DNA of 64,000 nt from Draconibacterium sediminis. Lineage in GTDB: Bacteria; Bacteroidota; Bacteroidia; Bacteroidales; Prolixibacteraceae. Shown here in pieces: positions 39,601-49,063 of the stretch. The translations under genes and the position numbers were made by a program. The stretch spans positions 124,001 through 188,000 of the forward strand of contig NZ_JRHC01000008.1 of NCBI RefSeq assembly GCF_000949475.1. The letters run 5' to 3'. Under the pieces are notes generated by a model that saw nothing but the letters and a program-made list of their open reading frames with translations, was not told the origin of the DNA and did not search any database. Within the stretch, counting starts at the first letter, position 1. Each line of letters opens with the position of its first letter.

Positions 39601-41421
39601 GCAAATTCGTGGAGCTGGACTTTTGAAGGAGCTGACCAAACTTCTTCAACGCTTCAAAATCCATCGATTAAATACAGTACTGTTGGTCTTTTCAATGTAA
39701 CTTTAACGGCGATAAATGCTGATGGATCAGATACGAAAACCATAGTCGATTACATTGAAGTGAGGCAACCGGTTATTGCACCGGTGGCTGAATACTCGGC
39801 AGATAAAACCACTATCACTGAGGGGCAAACAGTAGCATTCAAGGATCTATCTTCCAATGAACCAAGCTCATGGAGCTGGACCTTTGAAGGCGGAACACCG
39901 GGCACTTCAACCCAGCAAAACCCATCAATTACCTACTCAACGTCAGGTTCGTACAGCGTAACGCTCACCACCTCGAACGCGGGTGGCACCGACACGAAAA
40001 CCGCGGTAAGTTATATCCAGGTTGAGCCATATGTTCCTTCCTATTGTATTCCTACAGCATCAGCAAGTGATGAATGGATTGCAGGCGTTAATATTAATGG
40101 ACAATCCAAAAATTCAGGTTCAAATGGTTACAGCGATTTTACTGCATTTGGGTTTGACTTAGAAAGTGGAACAAGCGAAACAATTACATTGACACCCGGA
40201 TTTAGTTCAAGAAGCAAATTTGAGTATTGGGCAGTTTGGATCGACTTTGATCAGGATATGATTTTCTCAGATTCGGAGAAGATTCTGAGTTCATCAAAAT
40301 CAAAATCAGAAATTACTGCAGGTTTTAACGTACCGGCCGGACTTAATTTAACCACACGAATGAGAGTGGCAATGGGCTCAACTGCCCCAACGGCTTGTGG
40401 CGATCTGACAGGAGAAATTGAAGACTATACAGTAACAATAGCTGAGCCTGCACCAGTTGCTGATTTTACAGCAAGCAGTCCAAACGTTGCGGTTGGAGAA
40501 TCAGTCCAGTTTACCAATACTTCTCTGTATAATCCTACAAGTTTAGTCTGGAATTTTGACAGTAATTATGCCAGTGCAAGTGCAAGTGCTTCGACTTCCG
40601 AAAATCCGGTAGTTTCGTATGACAGTCCCGGCGATTATGTAGTTACCTTAACTGCGTCAAACAATTTGGGATCGTCCCAGAAAAGCATGACAATTACTGT
40701 TTACGATCAAAATGACAATTCATCGGTTAACTATTGTGCACCTTCTAATATAAGTAGTACTCAAAACTATATTACCAGTGTTATTTTTGATGGTATTGAA
40801 GTACAATCCGGATCCGATGGCTATATCCTTGCTGCAAGCTCTTTTAATGATATCACTCCGGGGCAAAATTACTTTACCGAATTAATACCACTTAACGTTA
40901 CTACCCGCAATTTCTGGAGAGTTTGGATCGACTTTAACCAGGATGGAGATTTTGATGATGCCGATGAAACGGTATTCCAGTTAAATAATAAAAAGGGAAC
41001 TGTTAGTGATAACATTTTTATTCCGTCGTATGCAAACGGAACAACACGCATGCGGATTGCAATGAAAATTGGAAGTGCTCCATCATCTTGTGAAGACGGA
41101 TTTGACGGCGAAGTAGAAGACTATACCATTTCTTTTGCGCCTCCAATGGCATCTGCCAGTAATCCGGCCTCAGATTCCTGGTTAGAAAGAAACATTTCAA
41201 TTTATCCAAATCCGGCAATCAGTTTCATAAATATAAACCTGGATGAAGTGGGATTTGATGACTCGTATTCCGTTTACGACCTTAGCGGTAAAAAACTAGT
41301 TGAAGAACAACTTACTTCTTCATTTCTCAGAGTCGATTTATCCGGTTACCCTTCAGGAATTTATATGGTGAAAGTGATAAACTTTAATCAGCCTACGATT
41401 CAAAAGATCATAAAAAAATAA
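36637..41421 (+). CDS. Secreted papain-like protease with eight PKD and two GEVED domains (T9SS)
   Basis: Starting at 36637 gives a signal peptide ([18 protein letters not shown]) and 1594 residues. A peptidase C1 domain spans about 245-475 with an intact set: Gln263, Cys269 (CGSCWAF), His390 ([10 protein letters not shown]), Asn432 (FKNSWG). Next is a [11 protein letters not shown]...[13 protein letters not shown] region (about 470-510), probably metal-binding. Seven PKD domains follow (about 529-1130), then a GEVED domain (1130-1268), an eighth PKD (1270-1355), a second GEVED (1365-1500) and a T9SS type A tail (1515-1594). PKD copies 4-6 are closely similar to one another in DNA. It should be exported to the cell surface or medium to digest proteins, possibly attached to particles through PKD/GEVED modules. 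A terminator follows at 41462. Confidence 0.9.
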   Translation: MKKSGLLALLVLCVISWASFGQNPDHRFKMIGQNAQSILINQTYSETVEILPFGQIGKPIYGLDATADITLNGENSLVRLVLIDNDFNEYLIYESYNLLLEAEKSFSVKDICEETSILNGIKPYSIQIEIEDAQLKLKSLSYSTSIESGLDVEQAKKEKKQGQNEVKINKINKNLKEKGKHWIAGPTSVSELSYGERKKLYGQSTFPAGFEYYAGGVISASSTASTSTDDGTLKSATAASPYVGEWDWRNRHGKNWMTSIKDQSTCGSCWAFSTTAATEALVNIFYNQKLNLDLSEQVLVSCSGAGDCDGGYPSYALDYITNTGLIDEAAFPYSASLESCNSKSTPASELIKIGGKIYTGTTANPLTEETVKRMLIQNGPLSSGLYNWAHTMALVGYKVVEVGDQFFSSSYGFTTIQAGDPLVGKTVWIFKNSWGINFGDAGYVYVDEPDLSNMLYTQGLKTPVVSAIKNYQVICDDRDGDGYYWWGLGPKPANCPPCPDLADGDDSDATKGPLDEYGYCMPLGGTAAPVANFSANKTTVNTNETVSFSDLSTNSPTSWSWTLEGGSPATSTAQNPTVTYSTAGTYKVTLTATNADGSNTKSVDNYITVTEPVIAPVADFSAGPRSLEKGGTVTFSDLSTNTPTSWSWTFEGGNPATSTAKNPTVTYNSSGSYKVILTATNAGGSNTKTAYNYIEVTEPVVLPVADFAANKTIINTGESVSFSDLSSDATARSWTFEGGSPTTSTAQNPVVTYYTSGTYKVTIIATNADGSDTKFVDNYISVNDPVKVVLPVANFSANKTAVNTGGSVNFSDLSSDATSWNWTFEGADKTSSTLQNPSITYSKAGTYNVSLTATNSDGSDTKTIVDYIQVNEPAVLPVADFTANKTIINTGESVNFSDLSSDATSWSWTFEGADNTSSTLQNPSITYSTAGIFNVSLTATNADGSDTKIIVDYIQVNEPVILPVADFAANKTIITKGESINFSDLSSDANSWSWTFEGADQTSSTLQNPSIKYSTVGLFNVTLTAINADGSDTKTIVDYIEVRQPVIAPVAEYSADKTTITEGQTVAFKDLSSNEPSSWSWTFEGGTPGTSTQQNPSITYSTSGSYSVTLTTSNAGGTDTKTAVSYIQVEPYVPSYCIPTASASDEWIAGVNINGQSKNSGSNGYSDFTAFGFDLESGTSETITLTPGFSSRSKFEYWAVWIDFDQDMIFSDSEKILSSSKSKSEITAGFNVPAGLNLTTRMRVAMGSTAPTACGDLTGEIEDYTVTIAEPAPVADFTASSPNVAVGESVQFTNTSLYNPTSLVWNFDSNYASASASASTSENPVVSYDSPGDYVVTLTASNNLGSSQKSMTITVYDQNDNSSVNYCAPSNISSTQNYITSVIFDGIEVQSGSDGYILAASSFNDITPGQNYFTELIPLNVTTRNFWRVWIDFNQDGDFDDADETVFQLNNKKGTVSDNIFIPSYANGTTRMRIAMKIGSAPSSCEDGFDGEVEDYTISFAPPMASASNPASDSWLERNISIYPNPAISFININLDEVGFDDSYSVYDLSGKKLVEEQLTSSFLRVDLSGYPSGIYMVKVINFNQPTIQKIIKK

Positions 41422-41461
41422 GGAGACAACGAATCCCAGACTGATGTGGACGCATAAAAAG

Positions 41462-41492
41462 AGAGTTGCTAATTTTTTAGTGACTCTTTTTT
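41462..41492 (+). terminator. Terminator after the papain-like protease
   Basis: An 11-bp stem with two G-U wobbles (41462-41472 with 41477-41487) and a T-run to 41492. Confidence 0.75.
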
Positions 41493-41526
41493 GTTTTTAC
41501 AACACAACTTATATGCTATACTGATA

Positions 41527-43980
41527 TTAATTTGTGGTATACCCGGTACTCTCCCAATAACTCAAACCAATCCGCAACTCGCCGTAACTAACGTCGTTAC
41601 CAAAATGCGATTTTGCTACGCCAAAGGATTTGTCCTCTGCTTTTTCGAAATAATCAGCTATTTTTTTCAGTTTCTCCTCTTCCACCAAACGGGTAGCCTC
41701 CAGTTCACCCAGTTTTATGTAATGCGCTAAATGGCTCTCAATGGTATTCGCTGAAAGGGCACGTTTTTTTGCAATCTCTTCAATGGATTTCCCTGAATTA
41801 AACAATTCGAAACTAAGCAGCTTTGTATCCACCTTTTCCTTCTTTTCCTTTTTGGGTTCCTGAAGCGGGATCTCCCCTTTTTCAATTTTATTTTCGTTAC
41901 AATAATGCTGAATTATTGCTGCTATCTCGGTACCAAACTGTGTTATTTTTCGAGGCCCCAAACCATTAATCAGTTTTAACGCTGCGGCGTCGGTTGGCAG
42001 GTAAGTGACCAATGCATAAAGTACCTTTTGCGAAAAAATCATAAATGGTGGAATCTCCAGCTCGCCGGCTTTTTCTGTTCGGTAATTGCGCAATTGCTCA
42101 AACAATTCGGGATTTGGAATATTTTCGAAATCAGTTATTTCTTTGGCCTTTTGCTTCCCTGAAGACTTGCTTTGTTTTACCAGCGTTTTCGCACGCGAAT
42201 CCATCAGGCGCTTTACATCAAATCCTTCGAGACACGATTCAAATGCAGTCAGTTTCAATTGCGTGTCATCTTTCAAGTCGTTCACGTAGCGTTTCAACTG
42301 GCGTTTTATCTCTTTGTTATCAATATCCAGGTCGATCTTTTTAATTCCGTCGGCCAAAATATGCTGCACTTTTTCGCCAAAATAGGCGGCCGCTTTTTTT
42401 GTGCGCTCCTGCAAAGCATCATTTTTATACACATCGGGCTGTTGACGTAACAGATCTGTAATCTGCTTATGGAATTTGGCCGCCACAGCAACAATTTCGT
42501 TATCGTGACCATTGCGCATTTTTTCAACTTGAGTAATGGTAACTTCCGGGAAACTTCCTTTGTTCTCGTTTACCAACTTTGTTATGTTTCGCAACAAGTT
42601 TTCTGATCGGTAAAAGCGAAAAATTTCTGTCAGCTGTTCTTTTTGAAATTCCAGTTTTGCTGTATTTAATTCCGGCTCGCCGGGTTGGTTCTCTTCCACT
42701 TCGCGAATAAAACCACTTACTTTCTGATCGTTGATAATACTCTTGCCTGCAATTGGCGATGAAAGCACCATGCCTTCCAAGGTTTTACAACGACTGAGCG
42801 CCACATAAACCTGCCCGTGTGCAAACGACGCTTCGGCATCAATAATGGCTTTCTCGAACGTTAGTCCCTGGCTTTTATGAATGGTAATTGCCCACGCAAG
42901 TTTTAACGGAATCTGGGTGAACATACCTTCCATTTCTTCGCGAATATCGCCCGATTCTTTATCGATTGAGTATTTATAATTTTCCCAGTTTTGCGGCTCC
43001 ACTTCAATTTCCTCATCTTCACCCGGGCACAGCACAAAAACACGGTCTTCTTCAATTGACTGCACCTGCCCTATCTTTCCGTTATAAAAACGTTTTTCAG
43101 GATTAGAGTCGTTCTTTACAAACATTACCTGGGCCCCAACTTTCAGTTCCAGTTTAAAATCGGTTGGGTATGAATATTCAGGGAACTTACCCTCAACCGA
43201 AGCAGTAAACACTTCCTTATTACCGGCTAAAGCACTCAGTTTTGAATCGTTAATGCGCTGCGCACTTACATTATGTGTGCAAAGTGTAATGTAGCCGTCC
43301 TCGTCGCCGGGAACAAAACCGGGAATATGCCGCGTATTTAAAAGCTGCCTTGCTTCTTCATCCAGTTTATTCTCGCGCACTTTATTCAGCAGCGAAATAA
43401 ACTTCTCATCCTGCTGACGGAACACCTCGGTAAGCTCGATACTCACATGCGGAAATTCGCGCAATGCTTTACTACTGAAAAAATAGGGTGTGTCGTATTC
43501 GCGGCGCAACAAGCCCCACTCTTCATTTTTTACCACCGGAGCCAGCTGTTGCAAATCGCCAATCATTAAAACCTGCGCACCGCCAAAAGGCTTTCGTTTG
43601 TTTTTAAAACGCCGCAGTGTGCGGTCAATCGCATCCAAAACGTCGGCGCGAACCATACTTACCTCATCGATCACCAACAGATCGAGGCTTCGCATAATAT
43701 TTATCTTTTCTTTGGAAAACCGCTGTTCGCTGCTGAGTTTGCTCTCATTCCCCACCTGCGGGGCAAAAGACAATTGGAAAAAAGAATGAATGGTTACTCC
43801 CGCTGCATTTATAGCCGCCACGCCCGTTGGTGCCACCACAACCATGCGTTTGGGCGAGCGTTCTTTCAGGCTTCTCAGGAAGGTGGTTTTACCAGTTCCG
43901 GCCTTTCCCGTCAGGAATATATTCTGCCCGGTGTATTGTACAAAATCAAAAGCTAACTGGAGTTGTTTGTTGGTCTTCAT
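41527..43980 (-). CDS. PIF1-family helicase with C-terminal HRDC/HTH-like region
   Basis: At 817 residues it has a PIF1-like ATPase core: Walker A in GKAGTGKTTFLRSL, Walker B in LLVIDEVSMVRADVLD, and later motifs in the region VAITIHKSQGLTFEKAIID and VYVALSRCKTLEGMVL. The C-terminal third (about 570-817) includes an HRDC-like stretch (LRNYRTEKAGELEIPPFMIFSQKVL) and a winged-helix/HTH-like end (SGKSIEEIAKKRALSANTIESHL). Such chromosomal helicases probably unwind DNA at replication or repair blocks. The start at 43980 gives a short N-terminus before Walker A. It lies 64 nt downstream of the ThDP-enzyme gene, on the same strand. Confidence 0.88.
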   Translation of the reverse strand: MKTNKQLQLAFDFVQYTGQNIFLTGKAGTGKTTFLRSLKERSPKRMVVVAPTGVAAINAAGVTIHSFFQLSFAPQVGNESKLSSEQRFSKEKINIMRSLDLLVIDEVSMVRADVLDAIDRTLRRFKNKRKPFGGAQVLMIGDLQQLAPVVKNEEWGLLRREYDTPYFFSSKALREFPHVSIELTEVFRQQDEKFISLLNKVRENKLDEEARQLLNTRHIPGFVPGDEDGYITLCTHNVSAQRINDSKLSALAGNKEVFTASVEGKFPEYSYPTDFKLELKVGAQVMFVKNDSNPEKRFYNGKIGQVQSIEEDRVFVLCPGEDEEIEVEPQNWENYKYSIDKESGDIREEMEGMFTQIPLKLAWAITIHKSQGLTFEKAIIDAEASFAHGQVYVALSRCKTLEGMVLSSPIAGKSIINDQKVSGFIREVEENQPGEPELNTAKLEFQKEQLTEIFRFYRSENLLRNITKLVNENKGSFPEVTITQVEKMRNGHDNEIVAVAAKFHKQITDLLRQQPDVYKNDALQERTKKAAAYFGEKVQHILADGIKKIDLDIDNKEIKRQLKRYVNDLKDDTQLKLTAFESCLEGFDVKRLMDSRAKTLVKQSKSSGKQKAKEITDFENIPNPELFEQLRNYRTEKAGELEIPPFMIFSQKVLYALVTYLPTDAAALKLINGLGPRKITQFGTEIAAIIQHYCNENKIEKGEIPLQEPKKEKKEKVDTKLLSFELFNSGKSIEEIAKKRALSANTIESHLAHYIKLGELEATRLVEEEKLKKIADYFEKAEDKSFGVAKSHFGNDVSYGELRIGLSYWESTGYTTN

Positions 43981-44044
43981 TTTTATTCAAGTAAAATTCG
44001 AAAATCCGGTTTGTCTATGTTTGAAGATTAAATATAAGCAGAAT

Positions 44045-45676
44045 TTATTTATTGGGCTGCAACACCAATTCATCATATTCATCACTGCTGACAACAGCCT
44101 CAATTACAAGCGGACCATCGGCAGCAAATGCTTTTGCCAATGCGCTTTCGTATTCTTTGCGGTTTGTTACACGAACTACCGGAACTCCAAAATAATGATT
44201 GGTTGGTTCTTCGCTCAAGACATTTAAATCCGTTCCGTAACCACTATGGAAATTCTTTTTGCTTTGCTTTATACTTATTAGTGACAAACTATTGTCGTAA
44301 ATCACCACAAAAACGATGTTGAGCTTAAGACGTTTTGCCGTTGCCAGTTCTCCGGCCATCATCAGGAAACCGCCATCGCCCATTAATGCCACAACAGGAA
44401 GATCAGGATTACAAAGTTTGGCCGCCAAAGCTGCGGGAATAGCAAATCCCATACTCGACCAACCATTTGTCATCAACAATTTGTCGGGTTTGGGAGTACG
44501 CCACTGTTGCCCAACCAGGTGCAAATGAGCGCCAACATCAACCGCTAGTATTCCCTCGTCCGGCAGAACTTTTCGCAATTCATCAAGCAAAGTCAGCGGC
44601 ACAAAACTACCAGACTTGGGTGTTAACTTTTTGAAGATTTGTTGTTTATTCTCCTGCAGAAACTGAAGGTCCCAAACTTTTCGGTTGACATCCAGCTTAA
44701 GCATTTCACTTAAGGCAACTTCCAGTGTTCCAATAACATTAGACACTTCCGGAATTTGCCCGCTTGCCACATTGGCTTCTTGCTGATCGATATGAATTAA
44801 CGGAACAGAAGGCATCCAGTCTTCGTAATTAAACTCCACCGGATCGTAACCAATGCCGATAACCAGATCGGCTTGCGAATATACTTTTGCAACCTGGTTT
44901 GATAAGGCATGAAAAAGCACTCCGGCATACAATGGATGATTTTCGGGGAACAAACCTTTTGCCATTGGAGTAAGTACCACCGGTACCTGAAACTTTTCGG
45001 CCAGTGCAATAAGTTGCTCGCTTACCTGCGCATGTACTGCCGATAATCCAACGGCTAAAACAGGCTTTTTACATTTTTGAATGAGCTTTTCAACTTTGGC
45101 AATTTGATCGGCAACCAATGGCGACCAACGTTTCTTTTCCAAACGCAGGTAATCCACATCTGCCTTCACTTTCTGCACCGGATTTCTGCCAATTCCGGCT
45201 GGTATTCCGATATGAACTGCTCCAGGCTGATCGTCAGTTGCAATTCCTGCTCCCTTTAAAATAATTTCTTCAACATTATTCTCATTCAGACGGGTTGTCC
45301 ACTTCGTTATTGGGAAAAAAAGTTGCTGATGATTGATGTTCATCTGAACCGTGCGCTTCAATAAATCGTCGGGCATTTCGTCGGTAAAGGCCAGCAGCGG
45401 GAAGCGGTCGAGTTGAGCGCCGCCAACTCCTGTGCTCAAATTGGTTGCTCCCGGCCCAAAGGTTGCAAAACAAACGCCCGGCACACCGGTAAGCCGGCCA
45501 CAAACTCCGGCCATAAAAGCAGCGGTTGCTTCATGCCCCACCAGAATAAAATCGATACCGTCCTCTTTTCGCAAAGCTTCCACATAATCGATCATGTTTC
45601 CACTGGGTACTCCAAAAACATAGCGTACCCCAATTTCCTTTAATGTATGAGCAAAAACTTCTGCAACTGTTGACAT
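44045..45676 (-). CDS. Thiamine-diphosphate-dependent decarboxylase/synthase family protein
   Basis: The 543-residue protein follows the acetolactate-synthase/benzoylformate-decarboxylase plan: an N-terminal pyrimidine-binding domain with Glu49 (GHEATAAF), a middle domain, and a C-terminal pyrophosphate-binding domain with the GDGGF...N motif (MGDGGFLMMAGELATAKRLKLN). Residues that would separate acetolactate synthase from pyruvate, indolepyruvate or benzoylformate decarboxylase were not resolved. No ilvN or ilvC gene is near, so branched-chain synthesis is unlikely. A perfect 20-nt palindrome (45763-45782) lies upstream, possibly an operator. It precedes the PIF1-like helicase. Confidence 0.85.
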   Translation of the reverse strand: MSTVAEVFAHTLKEIGVRYVFGVPSGNMIDYVEALRKEDGIDFILVGHEATAAFMAGVCGRLTGVPGVCFATFGPGATNLSTGVGGAQLDRFPLLAFTDEMPDDLLKRTVQMNINHQQLFFPITKWTTRLNENNVEEIILKGAGIATDDQPGAVHIGIPAGIGRNPVQKVKADVDYLRLEKKRWSPLVADQIAKVEKLIQKCKKPVLAVGLSAVHAQVSEQLIALAEKFQVPVVLTPMAKGLFPENHPLYAGVLFHALSNQVAKVYSQADLVIGIGYDPVEFNYEDWMPSVPLIHIDQQEANVASGQIPEVSNVIGTLEVALSEMLKLDVNRKVWDLQFLQENKQQIFKKLTPKSGSFVPLTLLDELRKVLPDEGILAVDVGAHLHLVGQQWRTPKPDKLLMTNGWSSMGFAIPAALAAKLCNPDLPVVALMGDGGFLMMAGELATAKRLKLNIVFVVIYDNSLSLISIKQSKKNFHSGYGTDLNVLSEEPTNHYFGVPVVRVTNRKEYESALAKAFAADGPLVIEAVVSSDEYDELVLQPNK

Positions 45677-45762
45677 GCTTCTTGTATTTTATCAAGGCAA
45701 AAGTAAAAAGGCAAAAAAACCAGCAAACAAATTAAACTTCCGGACTATAATTTCCTTTGCAT

Positions 45763-45782
45763 TGATATTTGACCAAATATCA
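45763..45782. promoter_or_regulatory. Perfect palindrome upstream of the ThDP-enzyme gene
   Basis: TGATATTTG-AC-CAAATATCA is a perfect 9-bp inverted repeat with a 2-nt spacer, 87 nt upstream of the start at 45676, a typical position for a dimeric repressor or activator site. The regulator is unknown. Confidence 0.5.
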
Positions 45783-45848
45783 GACTAATTTAAAGCCTAT
45801 TTCGCTAGAATGCAAAAGCAAAAAATTATGGAAAATGAAAGACCTGAA

Positions 45849-46346
45849 TTACGAAATCATTTCCTGAAGCTGGTCCAGGCCGAAATCGGGTTCGGTAATC
45901 TCATATTGTGCCTGCGAATAAAATTGCTTACGTTTCTTTAATGTTTCATCAATAAAAGCAACCAGTTCTTCGCGCGATTTTCCTTTAATCAACGGTCGTT
46001 CGGTTTTCGACTTCAACAAACGGTCGGCCAGAATAGCCGGGTCGATATTCAGAAATACAGTCTTACCGGTTTTGTTCATCAGGTCGATATTATCAAAAAA
46101 ACAGGGTGCTCCGCCACCGGTAGCAATTATAACGTCGGTGAATTCGGCAAGTTCTTCCAAAGCTTTGCGTTCCCTTTCACGAAAACCATCTTCGCCGTGG
46201 TCGGCAAAAATCTGCGGCACTGTTTTGCAGTTTCTTTCTTCAATGTAATCGTCCATATCGATAAACGGTACGCCCATGTGTTCCGATAAAAGGCGCCCTG
46301 TTCGCGACTTCCCGCATCCCATGTATCCAATCAAATATACTCGCAT
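45849..46346 (-). CDS. aroK: Shikimate kinase
   Basis: It phosphorylates shikimate, the fifth step of chorismate synthesis. The 165-residue protein has the Walker A loop at residues 7-14 (GYMGCGKS), the substrate-binding Asp in FIDMDDYIEE and GGGAPC, and the lid segment near RPLIKGKSREEL. It is the last gene of a minus-strand run parE-parC-aroK, 19 nt after parC; the grouping with topoisomerase genes has no obvious functional reason. The start at 46346 gives the family N-terminus MRVYLIGYMG. Confidence 0.95.
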   Translation of the reverse strand: MRVYLIGYMGCGKSRTGRLLSEHMGVPFIDMDDYIEERNCKTVPQIFADHGEDGFRERERKALEELAEFTDVIIATGGGAPCFFDNIDLMNKTGKTVFLNIDPAILADRLLKSKTERPLIKGKSREELVAFIDETLKKRKQFYSQAQYEITEPDFGLDQLQEMIS

Positions 46347-46365
46347 CTTTTTCTTCTGTTACTGG

Positions 46366-49017
46366 CTAAAACAAAGAGCCTTGTCCGTCATCTTCCTTTT
46401 TGGGTCGGGTTACCTCAAACGGAATATCATCAACATCCTCTTTTTTCTCTGCCTTGCTATCCTGTTCTTTTTCCGGTTCGTCCTCTTCCTCTTCATGATG
46501 ATCGTAATCATCTTTTATCACCGGCTCAATTTCTTTAATATTATCCACCTCGTAATTACTGAGTCGCTTACCTTTCGCCTTCCACGATTTTACGCCGATA
46601 AACTCGGCCACCTCGATAATCTCATTTTCACGCTCGGCATTCTTTCCTCCAAACGTAAGCTCCAAACGCGGATAATGCACCCAGGTTAAACTAATCAGTT
46701 TATTATCGTTATTGTCGCCAATAAAACGTATCAGTTTTCCTTCCGGTTCATCAATTTCAAAACGTTTTACATAGTAATATTTCTGGTCGGCATCGTAATA
46801 AACTGCCGACAAAATTTTCCGTTGATCAAATTTCTCGATAACCAGAATATCTTGCTGGAAGTGGTTGCTCAAATCGTAATTATACAACTGGAACTCGCCA
46901 TTTTTGTAGATGACCAGTATTTTGTCTTCGCCCGAAAATTCGCCTAAGAAAGTTCCCCGGTTATCGGCATTCAGGCGCAATACATCAGGATCGAACCAGA
47001 TTTTGCGACCGCCAAGCGTAGAAACTCCTCTTTCTTTAAGGGTAATTTTATGAATATCGTTTTTACTTAAGATATTCCCCATCGACTGACGGCCTTTGAT
47101 GGCCAATTCGCCCAGATCTTCTTCAAAAACAAGCTTTTTAATTCGTGGCTTTGGCTTCAAAACAATACGTAAAATTTCTGCTTCGCCATTCGGGTTGGCC
47201 GAGAAATAAACCACACGCGAGCCCTTGGTTTCTTTTGTCAGATTGTACTCTTTGTCGCGGGTTACGCCCGTAACAAAAAAGCGTTTCATATAGAAATTGC
47301 CCGATTCGCCGTCTTTATACACCACGTTGTAAATGGTGCGTTTATCGTTTTTCTTAAAAACTGCCAGGTGCAAAATATTTTTACCGATAAAAGCTTTATC
47401 CGAAACTTTTGTGATAAAATACGATCCATCGCGGCGGAAAACAATTATGTCGTCGATATCCGAACAGTCGCAAACAAATTCTTCTTTCCGAAGCGATGTT
47501 CCCATAAATCCTTCCTTCCGGTCGACATACAGTTTTTCGTTTTTCACCACCACTTTCGCAGCTACAATATTTTCAAAACTTCGGATTTCTGTTTTACGTT
47601 CCTTGCCTTTACCGTATTTCCTTTTCAGGTGTTTAAACCACTCAATGGTATAGTCAATAATATTTTCGATGTTCTTTTCAACCTCTGCAATTTCGTCTTC
47701 TATCGATTTTAGCAAGTCGTTGGCTTTATCCTTGTTAAATTTCAGGATTCGTGCCATTCGAATTTCCATCAGTTTAAGAATATCTTCGCGGGTAATTTCG
47801 CGCTTCAGTTTGGGTTTCCATGGCTCCAAACGGTGGTCGATATGCGCTACCGCCTGATCCATGTTTTCCGAATCTTCAAACTTTTTATCCTTATAGATTC
47901 GTTCTTCGATAAATATTTTCTCCAGCGAAGAAAAATGCCACTGCTCTTCCAGTTCCGATTTACGGATTTCCAGTTCGAGTTTCAGTAGGTCTTTTGTTGA
48001 ATTGGTCGAACGCTTCAGAATTTCGGAAACGCCAATAAAATGCGGCTTATCGTTTTCGATGATACAGGCATTTGGCGACAGGGAAACTTCGCAATCGGTA
48101 AATGCATAAAGCGCATCGATGGTTTTATCCGACGAAACACCTGGTGCCAGATGAACAAGAATTTCAACATGCTCGGCCGTGTTATCATCAATCTTTTTTA
48201 CCTTAATTTTTCCTTTGTCGTTGGCCTTAATAATCGACTCAATCAGCGTAGTGGTTGTTTTTCCGTATGGGACCTCGGTTATCACCAGGGTTTTATTGTC
48301 GCGCTTTTCAATTTTTGCACGAACTTTTACCGAACCACCGCGCAAACCATCGTTGTATTTGCTAAAATCGGCCGATCCTCCGGTTGGGAAGTCGGGGTAC
48401 AATTCAAAATCCTTTCCCCGAAGGTAATTTATTGAGGCATCAATAAGCTCGATAAAGTTATGCGGAAACAATTTTGACGCCAAACCAACAGCAATACCGT
48501 CAACTCCCTGCGCCAAAAGCAGCGGGAATTTTACCGGAAGTGTTACCGGTTCCTTTTTACGGCCATCGTATGAGAGTTTCCATTCGGTAGTTTTCGGGTT
48601 AAAAAGCACCTCCAAAGCAAACTTGGTCAGTCGGGCCTCAATGTAACGAGGTGCTGCTGCTCCGTCGCCGGTGAGAATATTCCCCCAGTTTCCCTGCGAA
48701 TCGATCAGTAGTTCCTTCTGCCCGATCTGCACAATAGCATCGCCGATAGAGGCGTCGCCGTGCGGGTGATATTGCATGGTTTGCCCGATAATGTTGGCCA
48801 CTTTATTGTAGCGTCCGTCGTCCATTTCGCGCATGGCATGCATAATACGCCGCTGTACCGGTTTTAGTCCATCGTTAATGTACGGAACCGCCCGCTCGAG
48901 TATTACGTACGAGGCATAATCCAAAAACCAGTCGCGGTACATACCCGAGAGATAGATTACTTCATCTTTTACACTATCGTCCTGAATTTCTTCCTGATTT
49001 AAATTCTCTTCTGACAT
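46366..49017 (-). CDS. parC: DNA topoisomerase IV subunit A (GyrA/ParC family)
   Basis: The 883-residue subunit cuts and rejoins DNA for decatenation. Catalytic Tyr125 lies in APRYIEARL, and the DNA-gate region HPHGDASIGDAI has Ala89 and Ser90 where many ParC proteins have Ser then Ala (a quinolone-contact position). The C-terminal domain has degenerate beta-propeller blades (for example KGRQSMGNIL), and the tail is very acidic (HHEEEEDEPEKEQD) before a basic end. Annotated as ParC rather than GyrA because it pairs with the ParE-like gene 46 nt upstream, and the tail lacks an obvious GyrA box. Together they form topoisomerase IV. Confidence 0.92.
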   Translation of the reverse strand: MSEENLNQEEIQDDSVKDEVIYLSGMYRDWFLDYASYVILERAVPYINDGLKPVQRRIMHAMREMDDGRYNKVANIIGQTMQYHPHGDASIGDAIVQIGQKELLIDSQGNWGNILTGDGAAAPRYIEARLTKFALEVLFNPKTTEWKLSYDGRKKEPVTLPVKFPLLLAQGVDGIAVGLASKLFPHNFIELIDASINYLRGKDFELYPDFPTGGSADFSKYNDGLRGGSVKVRAKIEKRDNKTLVITEVPYGKTTTTLIESIIKANDKGKIKVKKIDDNTAEHVEILVHLAPGVSSDKTIDALYAFTDCEVSLSPNACIIENDKPHFIGVSEILKRSTNSTKDLLKLELEIRKSELEEQWHFSSLEKIFIEERIYKDKKFEDSENMDQAVAHIDHRLEPWKPKLKREITREDILKLMEIRMARILKFNKDKANDLLKSIEDEIAEVEKNIENIIDYTIEWFKHLKRKYGKGKERKTEIRSFENIVAAKVVVKNEKLYVDRKEGFMGTSLRKEEFVCDCSDIDDIIVFRRDGSYFITKVSDKAFIGKNILHLAVFKKNDKRTIYNVVYKDGESGNFYMKRFFVTGVTRDKEYNLTKETKGSRVVYFSANPNGEAEILRIVLKPKPRIKKLVFEEDLGELAIKGRQSMGNILSKNDIHKITLKERGVSTLGGRKIWFDPDVLRLNADNRGTFLGEFSGEDKILVIYKNGEFQLYNYDLSNHFQQDILVIEKFDQRKILSAVYYDADQKYYYVKRFEIDEPEGKLIRFIGDNNDNKLISLTWVHYPRLELTFGGKNAERENEIIEVAEFIGVKSWKAKGKRLSNYEVDNIKEIEPVIKDDYDHHEEEEDEPEKEQDSKAEKKEDVDDIPFEVTRPKKEDDGQGSLF

Positions 49018-49063
49018 TCTATTCTTTGAAATTTACCGTGCTTCCTATTTGAAGATCTTCCAA

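Noticed and set aside
38221..40020. Regular repeats in DNA that could suggest a CRISPR array
   Set aside because: The period is about 250 nt and the repeats are in frame and code for PKD domains, so they are protein repeats, not CRISPR.
44045..45676. Calling the ThDP enzyme acetolactate synthase (IlvB)
   Set aside because: No ilvN, ilvC or ilvD gene is adjacent and specific residues were not resolved, so only a family-level name is justified.
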